Positions 1-8,227 of a stretch of 64,000 nucleotides of DNA are shown here, piece after piece (within the stretch, counting starts at the first letter, position 1; every line of letters starts with the position of its first letter). A program made the translations under genes and the position numbers. Where the stretch lies: the NCBI RefSeq assembly GCF_003008615.1, contig NZ_CP027657.1, positions 1,736,001-1,800,000 on the forward strand, in the 5' to 3' direction. This DNA is from Pseudomonas mendocina. Lineage in GTDB: Bacteria > Pseudomonadota > Gammaproteobacteria > Pseudomonadales > Pseudomonadaceae. The notes below the pieces were generated by a model that had not been told where the DNA came from, ran no database searches, and saw nothing but the letters and a program-made list of their open reading frames with translations.

Positions 1-1200
1 ATCGACGGAACCAAACTGGTCGCCACCGGCCAGGCACCTGCCGGCTTCACTGCCGACAAGACTCTCGACGCTCAGGGCCTGATTGCCGCTCCCGGCCTGG
101 TCGACCTGTCGGTGGCGCTACGCGAGCCAGGCTACAGCCGCAAAGGCAGCATCGCCACGGAAACCCTGGCCGCCGCTGCTGGCGGGGTCACCAGCCTGTG
201 CTGCCCACCGATTACCAAGCCGGTGCTGGATACCTCGGCCGTGGCCGAGCTGATCCTCGACCGCGCCCGCGAAGCCGGGCACACCAAGGTCTTCCCCATC
301 GGCGCGCTGAGCAAGGGCCTGGCTGGCGAGCAGCTTGCAGAACTCGTTGCGCTGCGTGATGCCGGCTGCGTCGCCTTCGGCAACGGCCTCGACAACTTCC
401 GCAGCAGCCGCACCCTGCGCCGCGCGCTGGAATATGCGGCCACCTTCGACCTGCAGGTGATCTTCCACTCGCAGGACGCCGACCTGGCCGAAGGCGGTCT
501 GGCCCATGAAGGGCCGACCGCCAGCTTCCTCGGCCTGGCCGGCATTCCGGAAACCGCCGAAACCGTGGCCCTGGCCCGTGACCTGCTGTTGGTGGAACAG
601 AGCGGCGTACGCGCGCACTTCAGCCAGATCACCAGCGCCCGCGGTGCCGAGCTGATCGCCAATGCCCAGGCCCGTGGCCTGCCGGTGACCGCTGACGTTG
701 CCCTGTATCAGTTGATCCTCACCGACGAAGCGCTGATCGACTTCTCCAGCCTCTACCACGTGCAGCCACCTCTGCGTTCGCGCGCCGACCGCGATGGTCT
801 GCGCGAGGCAGTGAAAGCCGGCGTCATCTCCACCATCGCCAGCCACCACCAGCCGCACGAGCGCGATGCCAAGCTGGCGCCCTTCGCCGCCACCGAACCG
901 GGCATCAGCAGCGTACAGTTACTGCTGCCGCTAGCCCTGAGCCTGGTGCAGGACGGCCTGCTGGATCTGCCGACACTGCTGGCACGTTTGACCAGTGGCC
1001 CAGCCGCCGCATTGCGCCTGCCGGCCGGCAAGCTGAGCGTCGGCGGCGCTGCCGATATCGTACTGTTCGATGCACAAGCGTCCACCATCGCTGGCGAGCA
1101 GTGGTACTCCAAAGGCAGCAACTGCCCGTTCATCGGCCACTGCCTGCCCGGCGCAGTGCGCTACACGCTGGTCGACGGACATATCAGCTACCAGAGCTGA
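1..1200 (+). CDS. pyrC': Dihydroorotase-like PyrC', non-catalytic (5' end outside window)
   Basis: An open frame runs from the first base to TGA at 1198-1200, so the start lies upstream of the window; 399 residues are visible, close to the roughly 420 expected for this family. It matches the dihydroorotase-like partner of aspartate transcarbamoylase (PyrB) in Pseudomonas. In active enzymes the zinc site begins with an HxH motif just before LREPG; here the text reads DLSVALREPG, so both histidines are gone. The later active-site segment, normally TDHAPH, reads ASHHQPH, so the catalytic Asp is also missing. Known biology of the family: PyrC' has no dihydroorotase activity and is needed to assemble the large PyrB-PyrC' complex. 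A pyrB gene is therefore expected immediately upstream, but cannot be seen. Confidence 0.92.
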   Translation: MDGTKLVATGQAPAGFTADKTLDAQGLIAAPGLVDLSVALREPGYSRKGSIATETLAAAAGGVTSLCCPPITKPVLDTSAVAELILDRAREAGHTKVFPIGALSKGLAGEQLAELVALRDAGCVAFGNGLDNFRSSRTLRRALEYAATFDLQVIFHSQDADLAEGGLAHEGPTASFLGLAGIPETAETVALARDLLLVEQSGVRAHFSQITSARGAELIANAQARGLPVTADVALYQLILTDEALIDFSSLYHVQPPLRSRADRDGLREAVKAGVISTIASHHQPHERDAKLAPFAATEPGISSVQLLLPLALSLVQDGLLDLPTLLARLTSGPAAALRLPAGKLSVGGAADIVLFDAQASTIAGEQWYSKGSNCPFIGHCLPGAVRYTLVDGHISYQS

Positions 1201-1207
1201 GCCCTTC

Positions 1208-1229
1208 GAGCCCGCCAATCGGCGGGCTC
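1208..1229 (+). terminator. Hairpin after pyrC', possible terminator
   Basis: A perfect 9-bp inverted repeat (GAGCCCGCC at 1208-1216 and GGCGGGCTC at 1221-1229, loop AATC) starts 8 bases after the pyrC' stop. It is GC-rich and well placed, but no T-run follows, so it may act only as an mRNA 3'-end stabiliser. Confidence 0.5.
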
Positions 1230-1231
1230 GC

Positions 1232-1294
1232 GTAGGGTGCGCTATGCGCACCAGCCTCTACTAGAAGGTTCTTGGTGCGCACGGCGCACCCTAC
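1232..1294. repeat. GTAGGGTGCGC palindromic dispersed repeat, copy 1
   Basis: The left arm GTAGGGTGCGC (1232-1242) is mirrored by GCGCACCCTAC (1284-1294), with secondary arms ATGCGCACC and GGTGCGCAC between them. The whole unit can fold into a long imperfect stem. The same motif recurs near 12.97, 19.94, 28.3, 30.3, 30.5, 34.25, 47.86 and 54.53 kb, nearly always between genes. It is part of the 1295-1484 approach to fabY, in which I see nothing else distinct. Confidence 0.75.
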
Positions 1295-1484
1295 TCGGAA
1301 CCCCCTCCCACCTGCGACACGCCTTTCACCTGCCACGACATTGGACGAATGAGTGACTCGACGGTCATGATCCACGTCAGGTTAGGCAGCCGAAATTTTC
1401 CAAATGCCACCGCCCTATGACCCTGCTCGCGCCCAGAGGCGCCGGCCTGGCGTCGCGCTGGCCTTGTTCAGGAGCTTTTGAGTT

Positions 1485-3392
1485 ATGTCGCGCTTACCTG
1501 TGATCGTGGGTTTTGGGGGTTACAACGCAGCCGGGCGCAGCTCCTTCCACCATGGCTTCCGTCGCACCGTGCAGGAGTCGCTGGAACCCCAGGCGCGCCA
1601 GGAAACCCTGGCCGGTCTGGCGCAGATGATGAAACTGGTGCGCGTGGTCGATGGCCAGTACCAGGATCAGGACGGCCAGCCGCTGAGCCTGGCCGAGATC
1701 GAGAGCCGCTACGCCAAGCAGATCCTCGCCGGCACCCTGGTGCGCCGTATCGAGAAACAGCACCTGGATCCGGACGCGGCCCACTGGCAGAAGAACATCG
1801 GCGTCGCCCCTGCCGATGGCACCAGCCTGAGCTTCATTACCCAGCGCAAGCAGTTGCCCGAGCCGCTGCCGAGCAACTGGTCGATCGAAGAGCTCGAAGG
1901 CAACGAAGTGCGTGTCACCCTGCACGACAGCTGCGAATTCAAGGTCGACAGCTATCGTCCGCTGGCGGTGAAATCCGCCGGCCAGTTGCCCACCGGCTTC
2001 GAGCCGAGCGAGCTGTACAACGCCCGTTTCCACCCACGCGGCCTGGCCATGACCGTGGTCGGCGTCACCGACGCGCTGCGTTCGGTGGGCATCGACTGGC
2101 AACGCATCGTCCAGCACGTGGCCCCGGACGAGATCGCCGTATTCGCCAGCTGCATCATGAGCCAGCTCGACGAGAACGGTTTCGGCGGCATGATGCAGTC
2201 ACGCCTCAAAGGCGGCCGCGTCACCGCCAAGCAGCTGGCCCTGGGCCTGAACACCATGCCGGCGGACTTCATCAACGCCTACGTGCTGGGCAGCGTTGGC
2301 ACCACCGGCAGCATCACCGGCGCCTGCGCCACCTTCCTCTACAACCTGCAGAAGGGCATCGAGCAGATCGCCGCCGGCAAGGCGCGCGTGGTCATCGTCG
2401 GCAGCAGCGAGGCACCAATCAACCAGGAGTGCATCGAGGGCTACGGCGCCATGGGCGCACTGGCCACCGAGGAAGGTCTGCGCCAGATCGAAGGCAAGAG
2501 CGAGGTGGACTTCCGCCGCGCCAGCCGCCCGTTCGGCGACAACTGCGGTTTCACCCTGGCCGAAGCCTGCCAGTTCGTGGTGCTGATGGACGACGAGCTG
2601 GCCCTGGAGCTGGGCGCCGACATTCACGGCGCCGTACCGGACGTGTTCATCAATGCCGATGGCTTCAAGAAATCCATTTCCGCCCCTGGCCCGGGCAACT
2701 ACCTGACCGTGGCCAAGGCCGTGGCCAGCGCCGTGCAACTGCTCGGCCTGGACGCCGTGCGCAACCGCAGCTTCGTCCACGCCCACGGTTCCAGCACGCC
2801 GGCCAACCGCGTCACCGAGTCGGAAATCCTCGACCGCGTCGCGGCAGCCTTCGGCATCGAGCAATGGCCGGTCACCGCGGTGAAGGCCTTCGTCGGCCAT
2901 TCCCTGGCCACCGCCAGCGGCGACCAGGTGATCGGCGCACTCGGCGCCTTCAAGTACGGCATCGTGCCAGGCCTGAAAACCATCGACGCCGTCGCCGGTG
3001 ACGTGCATCAGGAACACCTGAGCCTGTCCACCGACGACCGCAAGGTCGGCGAGCAAGCGCTGGACGTGGCCTTCATCAACTCAAAGGGCTTCGGCGGCAA
3101 CAACGCCAGCGCCCTGGTGCTGGCTCCGCACGTAGCCGAGCGCATGCTGCGCAAGCGCCATGGCCAGGCCGCTTTCGACGCCTACCTGGCGCGCCGTGAA
3201 GGTACACGCGCCGCTGCAGCCGCCTATGACAGCCAAGCGCTACAGGGCAAGCTGGACATCATCTACAACTTCGGCAACGACATGATCGACGACCAGGCGA
3301 TCTCCATCACCACCGAAGAAGTGAAGGTGCCGGGCTTCGACCAGCCGCTGGTATTCAAGAAGGACGCGCGTTACAGCGATATGCTCGATTGA
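1485..3392 (+). CDS. fabY: Beta-ketoacyl-ACP synthase FabY
   Basis: Long (635 aa) ketoacyl synthase of the kind encoded by PA5174 in P. aeruginosa. In that organism FabY condenses acetyl-CoA with malonyl-ACP to start type II fatty-acid synthesis in the cytoplasm, in place of FabH. The thiolase-fold catalytic residues are visible: Cys281 in TGACATFLYN, His434 in HAHGSSTPANR and His472 in VGHSLATAS. The first ~200 residues precede the usual ketosynthase core and account for the extra length. The ATG at 1485 has a GGAG ribosome site at 1471-1474. The gene stands alone and is followed by a REP-like hairpin separating it from convergent cysQ. Confidence 0.93.
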   Translation: MSRLPVIVGFGGYNAAGRSSFHHGFRRTVQESLEPQARQETLAGLAQMMKLVRVVDGQYQDQDGQPLSLAEIESRYAKQILAGTLVRRIEKQHLDPDAAHWQKNIGVAPADGTSLSFITQRKQLPEPLPSNWSIEELEGNEVRVTLHDSCEFKVDSYRPLAVKSAGQLPTGFEPSELYNARFHPRGLAMTVVGVTDALRSVGIDWQRIVQHVAPDEIAVFASCIMSQLDENGFGGMMQSRLKGGRVTAKQLALGLNTMPADFINAYVLGSVGTTGSITGACATFLYNLQKGIEQIAAGKARVVIVGSSEAPINQECIEGYGAMGALATEEGLRQIEGKSEVDFRRASRPFGDNCGFTLAEACQFVVLMDDELALELGADIHGAVPDVFINADGFKKSISAPGPGNYLTVAKAVASAVQLLGLDAVRNRSFVHAHGSSTPANRVTESEILDRVAAAFGIEQWPVTAVKAFVGHSLATASGDQVIGALGAFKYGIVPGLKTIDAVAGDVHQEHLSLSTDDRKVGEQALDVAFINSKGFGGNNASALVLAPHVAERMLRKRHGQAAFDAYLARREGTRAAAAAYDSQALQGKLDIIYNFGNDMIDDQAISITTEEVKVPGFDQPLVFKKDARYSDMLD

Positions 3393-3403
3393 GCGTGTTG
3401 CAC

Positions 3404-3452
3404 TGTGGGAGGGGCTTTAGCCGCGACAGTCGCCGCTAAAGCGCCTCCCACA
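3404..3452. repeat. REP-like palindrome (GTGGGAGGGGCTTTAGCCGCGA family), copy 1
   Basis: TGTGGGAGGGGCTTTAGCCGCGA reads into its own near-complement ending TCCCACA at 3452. It sits exactly between the convergent stops of fabY (3392) and cysQ (3456), where it could act as a bidirectional terminator. A second copy is at 13474-13532. Confidence 0.75.
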
Positions 3453-3455
3453 GGT

Positions 3456-4277
3456 TTATGCCAAACCGCGCGCCAGCTCGATCAGCTCACCACGCCATTC
3501 AGCGGCAGCCGGTAGCGCCAGGAACGAAGGATTGAGGAAGGATTCGCGCGCTTCGTAGGCGAGCGGTGCGCCGGCCAGATCCAGCACTTCGCCCCCCGCC
3601 CCTTCCAGCACGCCCTGCGCGGCTGCGGTATCCCACTGCGATGTAGGCGCCAGGCGTGGGTAGCAATCGGCATTGCCTTCGGCCAGCAGACAGAACTTCA
3701 GCGAGCTGCCGATATTGGCCAGTGTCGGCTCACCGATACGCGTGGCCAAGCCGCTGAGCAAACGCTCCTGCTCCGGGCTGGAGTGGCGCTTGCTGGCTAC
3801 CAGGGTGAAACCCTGCGCAGACGCCAGGCGCACCCTGATTGATCGTTCGAGACCCGGCGCGTCGCTGCACCAAGCACCGAGGTCGGCACCGCCGTAATAG
3901 CAACGGCCATTGGCGGGAATACCGACCACGCCGAAAACCACGCGGCCCTGCTCGATCAAGGCGACGTTAACGGTGAACTCTTCGGAGCCGGCGATGAACT
4001 CCTTGGTGCCATCGAGCGGATCGACCAACCACCAGCGTGTCCAGGCGGCACGCTCGGCCAGCGGGATATCGGCAGCCTCCTCCGACAGCACCGGCACATC
4101 CGGCGCCAACGCCTGCAAGCCATCGAGCAGGATATGGTGCGCGGCCAGGTCGGCGGCGGTTACCGGCGAAGCATCAGCCTTTTCCGTCACCGCTACACCG
4201 TTGCGCCAGTACGGCAGGGTCGCCGCGCCCGCAGCGCGAACCAGCTCGATCACCTGGGGAATAAAGGGATGACTCAC
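3456..4277 (-). CDS. cysQ: 3'(2'),5'-bisphosphate nucleotidase CysQ
   Basis: 273-residue member of the inositol-monophosphatase superfamily. CysQ hydrolyses 3'-phosphoadenosine 5'-phosphate (PAP) to AMP, preventing build-up of this inhibitory by-product of sulfate assimilation. Metal-binding motifs are visible: SEEA at about residue 65, DPLDGT at 86-91 and WDTAAAQG near residue 205. The length is typical for the family. The ATG at 4277 overlaps the TGA of nudE (4274-4276), so the two genes form a translationally coupled leftward pair in the order nudE-cysQ. Confident from the motif set and from the fabY/nudE neighbours. Confidence 0.93.
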   Translation of the reverse strand: MSHPFIPQVIELVRAAGAATLPYWRNGVAVTEKADASPVTAADLAAHHILLDGLQALAPDVPVLSEEAADIPLAERAAWTRWWLVDPLDGTKEFIAGSEEFTVNVALIEQGRVVFGVVGIPANGRCYYGGADLGAWCSDAPGLERSIRVRLASAQGFTLVASKRHSSPEQERLLSGLATRIGEPTLANIGSSLKFCLLAEGNADCYPRLAPTSQWDTAAAQGVLEGAGGEVLDLAGAPLAYEARESFLNPSFLALPAAAEWRGELIELARGLA

Positions 4278-4840
4278 GGGCAGAACTCCCCGCGCTGGGT
4301 CAGCAGGTCGCGTACCAGGTACAGCGCCGCCAACGCACGGCCTTCGCTGAACTGCTCGTGCTGGGCCAGGCTGGACAGCTCGCGCAGGCTGATGCGGTCG
4401 ACCCGCATCGGCTCGGGCTCGTCGCCGGGCAGGCGCTCTTCGTAGAGGTTGCGCGCCAGCACCACCTGAATCTTCTGGCTCATGTAACCGGGCGACAGGC
4501 TCAGTTCGGTGATGTACTCCAGCTCGTGCGCGCCGAAACCGGCCTCTTCCTTGAGTTCACGGTTGGCCGCCACCAATACGTCCTCACCCGGCTCGATCAG
4601 GCCCTTGGGCAGCGACAGCTGGTAGTCATCGGTGCCGCCGCAGTACTCCTCGATCAGTACCGCGTGCTCGGCGTCGAGCATCGCCACGACCATCACCGCG
4701 CCATAGCCCGAGCCCTTGCCGACCAGTCGCTCATAGGTGCGCTCCGTGCCGTTGGAGAAGCGCAATTGCACTTCCTCGACACGAAACAGACGGCTGCTGG
4801 CGACAATTTCGCGAGCGAGAACCGTGGGCTTTTGGCGCAT
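4274..4840 (-). CDS. nudE: ADP-compounds hydrolase NudE (Nudix)
   Basis: 188-residue Nudix hydrolase. A perfect Nudix box spans residues 80-102: G80, E86, REL at 94-96, EE at 98-99, and GF at 101-102. NudE-type enzymes cleave ADP-ribose, Ap3A and NADH to AMP plus a second phosphate. The frame is open up to 4876, but the ATG at 4840 is chosen because AAGGAG lies 7 bases upstream of it. The protein then begins MRQKPTVL, matching the family N-terminus. The stop overlaps the cysQ start (ATGA). Both enzymes act on small nucleotides, which fits their coupling. Confidence 0.93.
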   Translation of the reverse strand: MRQKPTVLAREIVASSRLFRVEEVQLRFSNGTERTYERLVGKGSGYGAVMVVAMLDAEHAVLIEEYCGGTDDYQLSLPKGLIEPGEDVLVAANRELKEEAGFGAHELEYITELSLSPGYMSQKIQVVLARNLYEERLPGDEPEPMRVDRISLRELSSLAQHEQFSEGRALAALYLVRDLLTQRGEFCP

Positions 4841-4952
4841 GAGGCGACTCCTTGGCGGGACCGAGCGGGTTATCATACAGCGGCTTTCGCCATTATCCGT
4901 GGCCGAGATTGCATCAAGGCGAAACAGGCCACGGATTGCCCCTTACCCCATA

Positions 4953-5134
4953 GGACAACTTTAAAACGTAGGCGAGGCAGTCAGCGCAAGGCGAGAACAG
5001 AAGCGAGAACGCGGAGTGTACTTTTGTACGTGAGCATGACTCGCTTCGCTCACCCCTTCGGGGCCGCACTGAAGTGTGTTAGCCGCAAGCGGCCTCCGAG
5101 CCTGTTCTCAACGCAGCTAGTTTTTAAGGTGTCC
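4953..5134. mobile_element. MITE-like element A
   Basis: A 182-bp non-coding block between divergent nudE and yrfG, bounded by imperfect terminal inverted repeats: GGACAACTTTAAAACGTAG at the left, and at the right the complement of GGACACCTTAAAAACTAG. The core (AAGCGAGAACGCGGAGTGTAC, then GTGAGCAT and AACGCAGCTAG) closely matches the core of the element at 15771-15912. A further hairpin (CCCCTTCGGGG) and a GCCGCAAGCGGC palindrome lie inside. No transposase is encoded, so calling it a non-autonomous element is inference from structure and recurrence. Confidence 0.6.
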
Positions 5135-5150
5135 GATCAGAGAGATGAGC

Positions 5151-5813
5151 ATGCCCGTACTACCTTGGCAGCAGATCGACACCGTCCTGCTGGATATGGA
5201 CGGCACGTTGCTCGACCTGCACTTCGACAACCACTTCTGGCTCACCCACCTGCCGCAGCGCTATGCCGAGCAGCATGGTGTCAGCCTGGCGCTGGCGCAG
5301 GCCGAACTGCTGCCGCTGTTTCGCCAACACGCCGGTACCCTGAACTGGTACTGCACCGATTTCTGGAGTCGCGAGCTGCGCCTGTCGATCCGCGACCTCA
5401 AGCGCGAGGTCGCCCACCTGATTGCCCTGCGCCCGGATGCCGAGCTGTTCCTGCGCGCCCTGCGCGAGGCTGGCAAGCGCGTGGTGCTGATCACCAACGC
5501 ACACCGCGATTCGCTGTCGCTGAAGCTGGAGCGCGTCGAGCTGGCGCCCTGGTTCGAACGTCTGATCAGCTCCCACGACTACGGCTTCCCCAAAGAGGAT
5601 CAGCAGTTCTGGTTCGCCCTGCGCCAGGATGTCGACTTCGATCCGGCGCGCGCCCTGTTCATCGACGACAGCCTGCCAATCCTGCGTAGCGCCGGACGCT
5701 TTGGCGTCGCTCATCTGCTCGCCGTGCGTCAGCCGGACAGCCAGGCCGGCCCGAAGGACACCGAAGAATTCGCTGCGGTGGAAAACTACCAGGAGCTGTT
5801 GCAAGACCTGTAG
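5151..5813 (+). CDS. yrfG: HAD-family GMP/IMP nucleotidase YrfG
   Basis: 220-residue haloacid-dehalogenase-family phosphatase. Motif I is DMDGT (nucleophile Asp15, acid Asp17), motif II lies in VVLITNAH, motif III is the Lys of FPKED, and motif IV is FIDDS. The E. coli relative dephosphorylates GMP and IMP. The frame opens six bases earlier at another ATG (5145). I prefer 5151 because it gives the family N-terminus MPVLPW and has AGAG at 5141-5144; no good site precedes 5145. The gene lies next to cysQ-nudE but is transcribed the other way. Element A forms its upstream flank and may carry or displace the promoter. Confidence 0.88.
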   Translation: MPVLPWQQIDTVLLDMDGTLLDLHFDNHFWLTHLPQRYAEQHGVSLALAQAELLPLFRQHAGTLNWYCTDFWSRELRLSIRDLKREVAHLIALRPDAELFLRALREAGKRVVLITNAHRDSLSLKLERVELAPWFERLISSHDYGFPKEDQQFWFALRQDVDFDPARALFIDDSLPILRSAGRFGVAHLLAVRQPDSQAGPKDTEEFAAVENYQELLQDL

Positions 5814-5869
5814 CCAGCTGCAATCAGGGCAATCTGACATAGCGCCCCGGATTGCAGCCGAGCCAAGGC

Positions 5870-6307
5870 CTATTCGGGAATGCGCAGCACCTGCCCCGGA
5901 TAGATCTTGTCCGGGTGACTGAGCATCGGCTTGTTGGCCTCGAATATCTTCATATAGGCATTGGCATTGCCGTACTCGGCCTTGGCAATGGCGCTCAACG
6001 TGTCGCCCTTCTTCACCGTGACGAAGCGCGCTTCGGGCGCGGGGGTGGTCACGCTGATCTGATCATCGACCTCACCGACACCGGCGACGTTGCCCAGCGC
6101 CAGGAGAATCTTTTCCTTCTCCTCCTGGCTGGCCACTTCGCCGCGCGCGATGACCTTGTCGCCCTCGACGCTGACCTCGATGTTCGGGTTGCCCAGGCCA
6201 ACCTTGGCGACATGTTCCTTGAGCGATTCGGCGGCCTGCGCCTCCTGACCCACCAGTGACTCCCAGAGCTTGACCCCGGCGTCTTTGACAAAGGCAAACA
6301 GACTCAT
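5870..6307 (-). CDS. lysM: BON and LysM domain protein (YgaU/Kbp type)
   Basis: 145-residue protein with a BON domain (about residues 22-85) followed by a LysM domain (about 93-145, TVKKGDTLSAIAKAEYG to the C-terminus). This is the architecture of E. coli YgaU/Kbp, a cytoplasmic potassium-binding protein of nearly the same length. There is no signal peptide (MSLFAFVKDAG), which fits Kbp rather than a secreted peptidoglycan binder. The start at 6307 is chosen over upstream in-frame codons because GAGGAA sits 5 bases before the ATG. It is divergent from the LysR gene at 6427. Confidence 0.88.
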   Translation of the reverse strand: MSLFAFVKDAGVKLWESLVGQEAQAAESLKEHVAKVGLGNPNIEVSVEGDKVIARGEVASQEEKEKILLALGNVAGVGEVDDQISVTTPAPEARFVTVKKGDTLSAIAKAEYGNANAYMKIFEANKPMLSHPDKIYPGQVLRIPE

Positions 6308-6426
6308 GGCAATTCCTCTCGTTCCTTGTGAATAACCGGGCAAACCGCCCGGAGACCAAAGTCTAGTTCAGGAAACACCCCTGCTTAGCGTTCGCGCATT
6401 AGAATCCGGGCAGACCAGGAGCGCCC

Positions 6427-7317
6427 ATGGATATCAAGCAGCTGAAATTTCTCGTCGCCCTCGACGAAACCCGCCACTTCGGCCAGGCCGCTGCACGCTG
6501 CCACGTGACCCAGCCGACGCTGTCCATGCGCCTGCGCCAGCTGGAAGACGAGCTAGGCCTGGAGCTGGTGCGCCGTGGGCAACGTTTCGAGGGCTTCAGT
6601 GCCGAGGGTGAACGCATCCTGGCCTGGGCGCGCAGCGTACTGGCCGCACAGGATGGCCTGCTCGCCGAAGCAGCCGCCTGCCGCGGTCACCTGGTGGGCA
6701 CGCTGCGCCTGGGCGTAGTGCCGTTGGCCAGCTTCGACCCCATGCGCCTGGTCAGCCTGTTCGCCGAACGTCATCCAGGGCTGCGCTTTCAACTACACGC
6801 GCTGAGCAGTGACCAGATTCTCGAGCGCCTGGTCCGCAACCAGCTCGACCTCGGCCTGTCCTACCTCGACCGCCTAGACCGTGAGCATTTCACCAGTCTG
6901 GAACTGGCCGAAGCGCGCATGGGGCTGCTCTACGACCAGCGCCATTTCCACTTCACCAGCAGCAGCCTGCGCTGGGAACAGCTGGCCAGTCTGCCTCTGG
7001 GCCTGCTCTCCACCGGCATGCACTTTCGCCAGTCCATCGACCACAGCTTCCGTGCTCGCGGTCTCAGCCCGCTGGTGCGCCTGGAGGCCGATGCCGTCCA
7101 CCACCTGACCCAGGCCGTCAGTGCCGGCCTATGCTGCAGCGTCATGCCACTGCCGGCGGATGGCTCACCGACCGACGGTCACCTACGCCTGCTGCCGATA
7201 GAAGATGCCCATACGCTGGCGCCGCAGGGCCTGATCCTGCGGCGCAGCGCCCCTGCCTCGCCGCTCGCGCAAGCCTGCTTCGAAGAAGCGCGGGAGTGGT
7301 TGGCCAACAACCGATAG
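6427..7317 (+). CDS. LysR-family transcriptional regulator
   Basis: 296-residue LysR-type regulator. The N-terminal winged helix-turn-helix (about residues 1-60) contains the usual FGQAAARCHVTQPTLSMRLR segment, and the remainder forms a two-lobed effector-binding domain. The ATG at 6427 has AGGAG 5-6 bases upstream. It lies divergent from the BON-LysM gene and ahead of fdhD. The first domain resembles OxyR-type members, but the effector and targets cannot be read from sequence. The conserved position suggests it may regulate fdhD/ydeP or the divergent gene (inference). Confidence 0.9.
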   Translation: MDIKQLKFLVALDETRHFGQAAARCHVTQPTLSMRLRQLEDELGLELVRRGQRFEGFSAEGERILAWARSVLAAQDGLLAEAAACRGHLVGTLRLGVVPLASFDPMRLVSLFAERHPGLRFQLHALSSDQILERLVRNQLDLGLSYLDRLDREHFTSLELAEARMGLLYDQRHFHFTSSSLRWEQLASLPLGLLSTGMHFRQSIDHSFRARGLSPLVRLEADAVHHLTQAVSAGLCCSVMPLPADGSPTDGHLRLLPIEDAHTLAPQGLILRRSAPASPLAQACFEEAREWLANNR

Positions 7318-7411
7318 AGCCCATCGATCAGAACATCAAAGCCAACGATTAGACGCTCACCGCCCATGGGCCTAGGCTTAGCTGTGTCAATCTGTCACAG
7401 AGCGTGCCTCG

Positions 7412-8227
7412 ATGGCCAAGCCAGCCGCCCAGCCGCACATCGCCAGTGCCTATGCCTACGCCGAACTCGGTGACGGTCGCGCGCAGCACGCTGCTCTGGC
7501 CGAAGAATGTGCCTTGGCGATCAGCTACAACGACCTGAACCAGGCGGTGATGATGGTTTCGCCACATCACCTGGAAGATTTTGCCGTAGGTTTCAGTCTT
7601 GGCAACGACCTGATCAAGTCAATCGACGACATCTATGACATCCAGCTGCGCGGTATCGGCGACAGCCGCGAAGCGCGCCTGCAAGTCAGCAGTCGTGCCT
7701 TCTGGGCGCTCAAGCAGCAACGCCGGCAGATGGCTGGCACCAGCGGTTGTGGCCTGTGCGGCGTAGATGCCCTGGAGCAGGCACTGCCGGCGTTGACGGC
7801 ACTGCCTGGCGCAGCCTTGCCGCCGCTCGAACACCTGCAAGGCCTGCGCGAACGTATCGGCGATCAGCAACAGCTGGCACGCCACAGCGGCGCGCTGCAT
7901 GCCGCTCTGTTCATTGACGCCAGCGGCGAGATTCGTCTGTGCCGCGAAGACATCGGTCGCCACAACGCCCTGGACAAGCTGATCGGCGCCATCGCCCGCG
8001 AACGTATCGATATTCACGGTGGCTTCGCCCTGGTCACCAGCCGCTGCAGCCTGGAGCTGCTGCACAAGGCGGTACGCGCCGGTATCGGCACTCTGGTGAG
8101 CCTGTCCGCACCCACCGCCCTGACCGTGGAATGGGCGCGGCGCCATCGCCTCAACCTGATCCACCTGCCTCATCACAGCACGCCGCGGGTCTACAGCCCT
8201 GCGCCTGACGAAGAAGAACGACCATGA
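7412..8227 (+). CDS. fdhD: FdhD sulfurtransferase for molybdoenzyme maturation
   Basis: 271-residue FdhD. Family role: moves sulfur from a cysteine desulfurase to the molybdenum/bis-MGD cofactor, as needed for formate dehydrogenase activity. The characteristic cysteine loop TSGCGLCG (about residues 110-117) is intact, and the C-terminal region with EDIGRHNALDKL is the nucleotide-binding part of the family. Its TGA overlaps the ATG of the next gene (ATGA, 8224-8227), so it is coupled to the molybdopterin oxidoreductase that follows. That protein is its likely client. No strong ribosome site precedes 7412, so the start is slightly uncertain. Confidence 0.92.
   Translation: MAKPAAQPHIASAYAYAELGDGRAQHAALAEECALAISYNDLNQAVMMVSPHHLEDFAVGFSLGNDLIKSIDDIYDIQLRGIGDSREARLQVSSRAFWALKQQRRQMAGTSGCGLCGVDALEQALPALTALPGAALPPLEHLQGLRERIGDQQQLARHSGALHAALFIDASGEIRLCREDIGRHNALDKLIGAIARERIDIHGGFALVTSRCSLELLHKAVRAGIGTLVSLSAPTALTVEWARRHRLNLIHLPHHSTPRVYSPAPDEEERP

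Noticed and set aside
1478..3001. Overlapping same-strand frame of 507 codons in fabY
   Set aside because: Arg/Gly/Pro/Gln-rich product typical of a wrong frame; fabY has the catalytic Cys and His residues.
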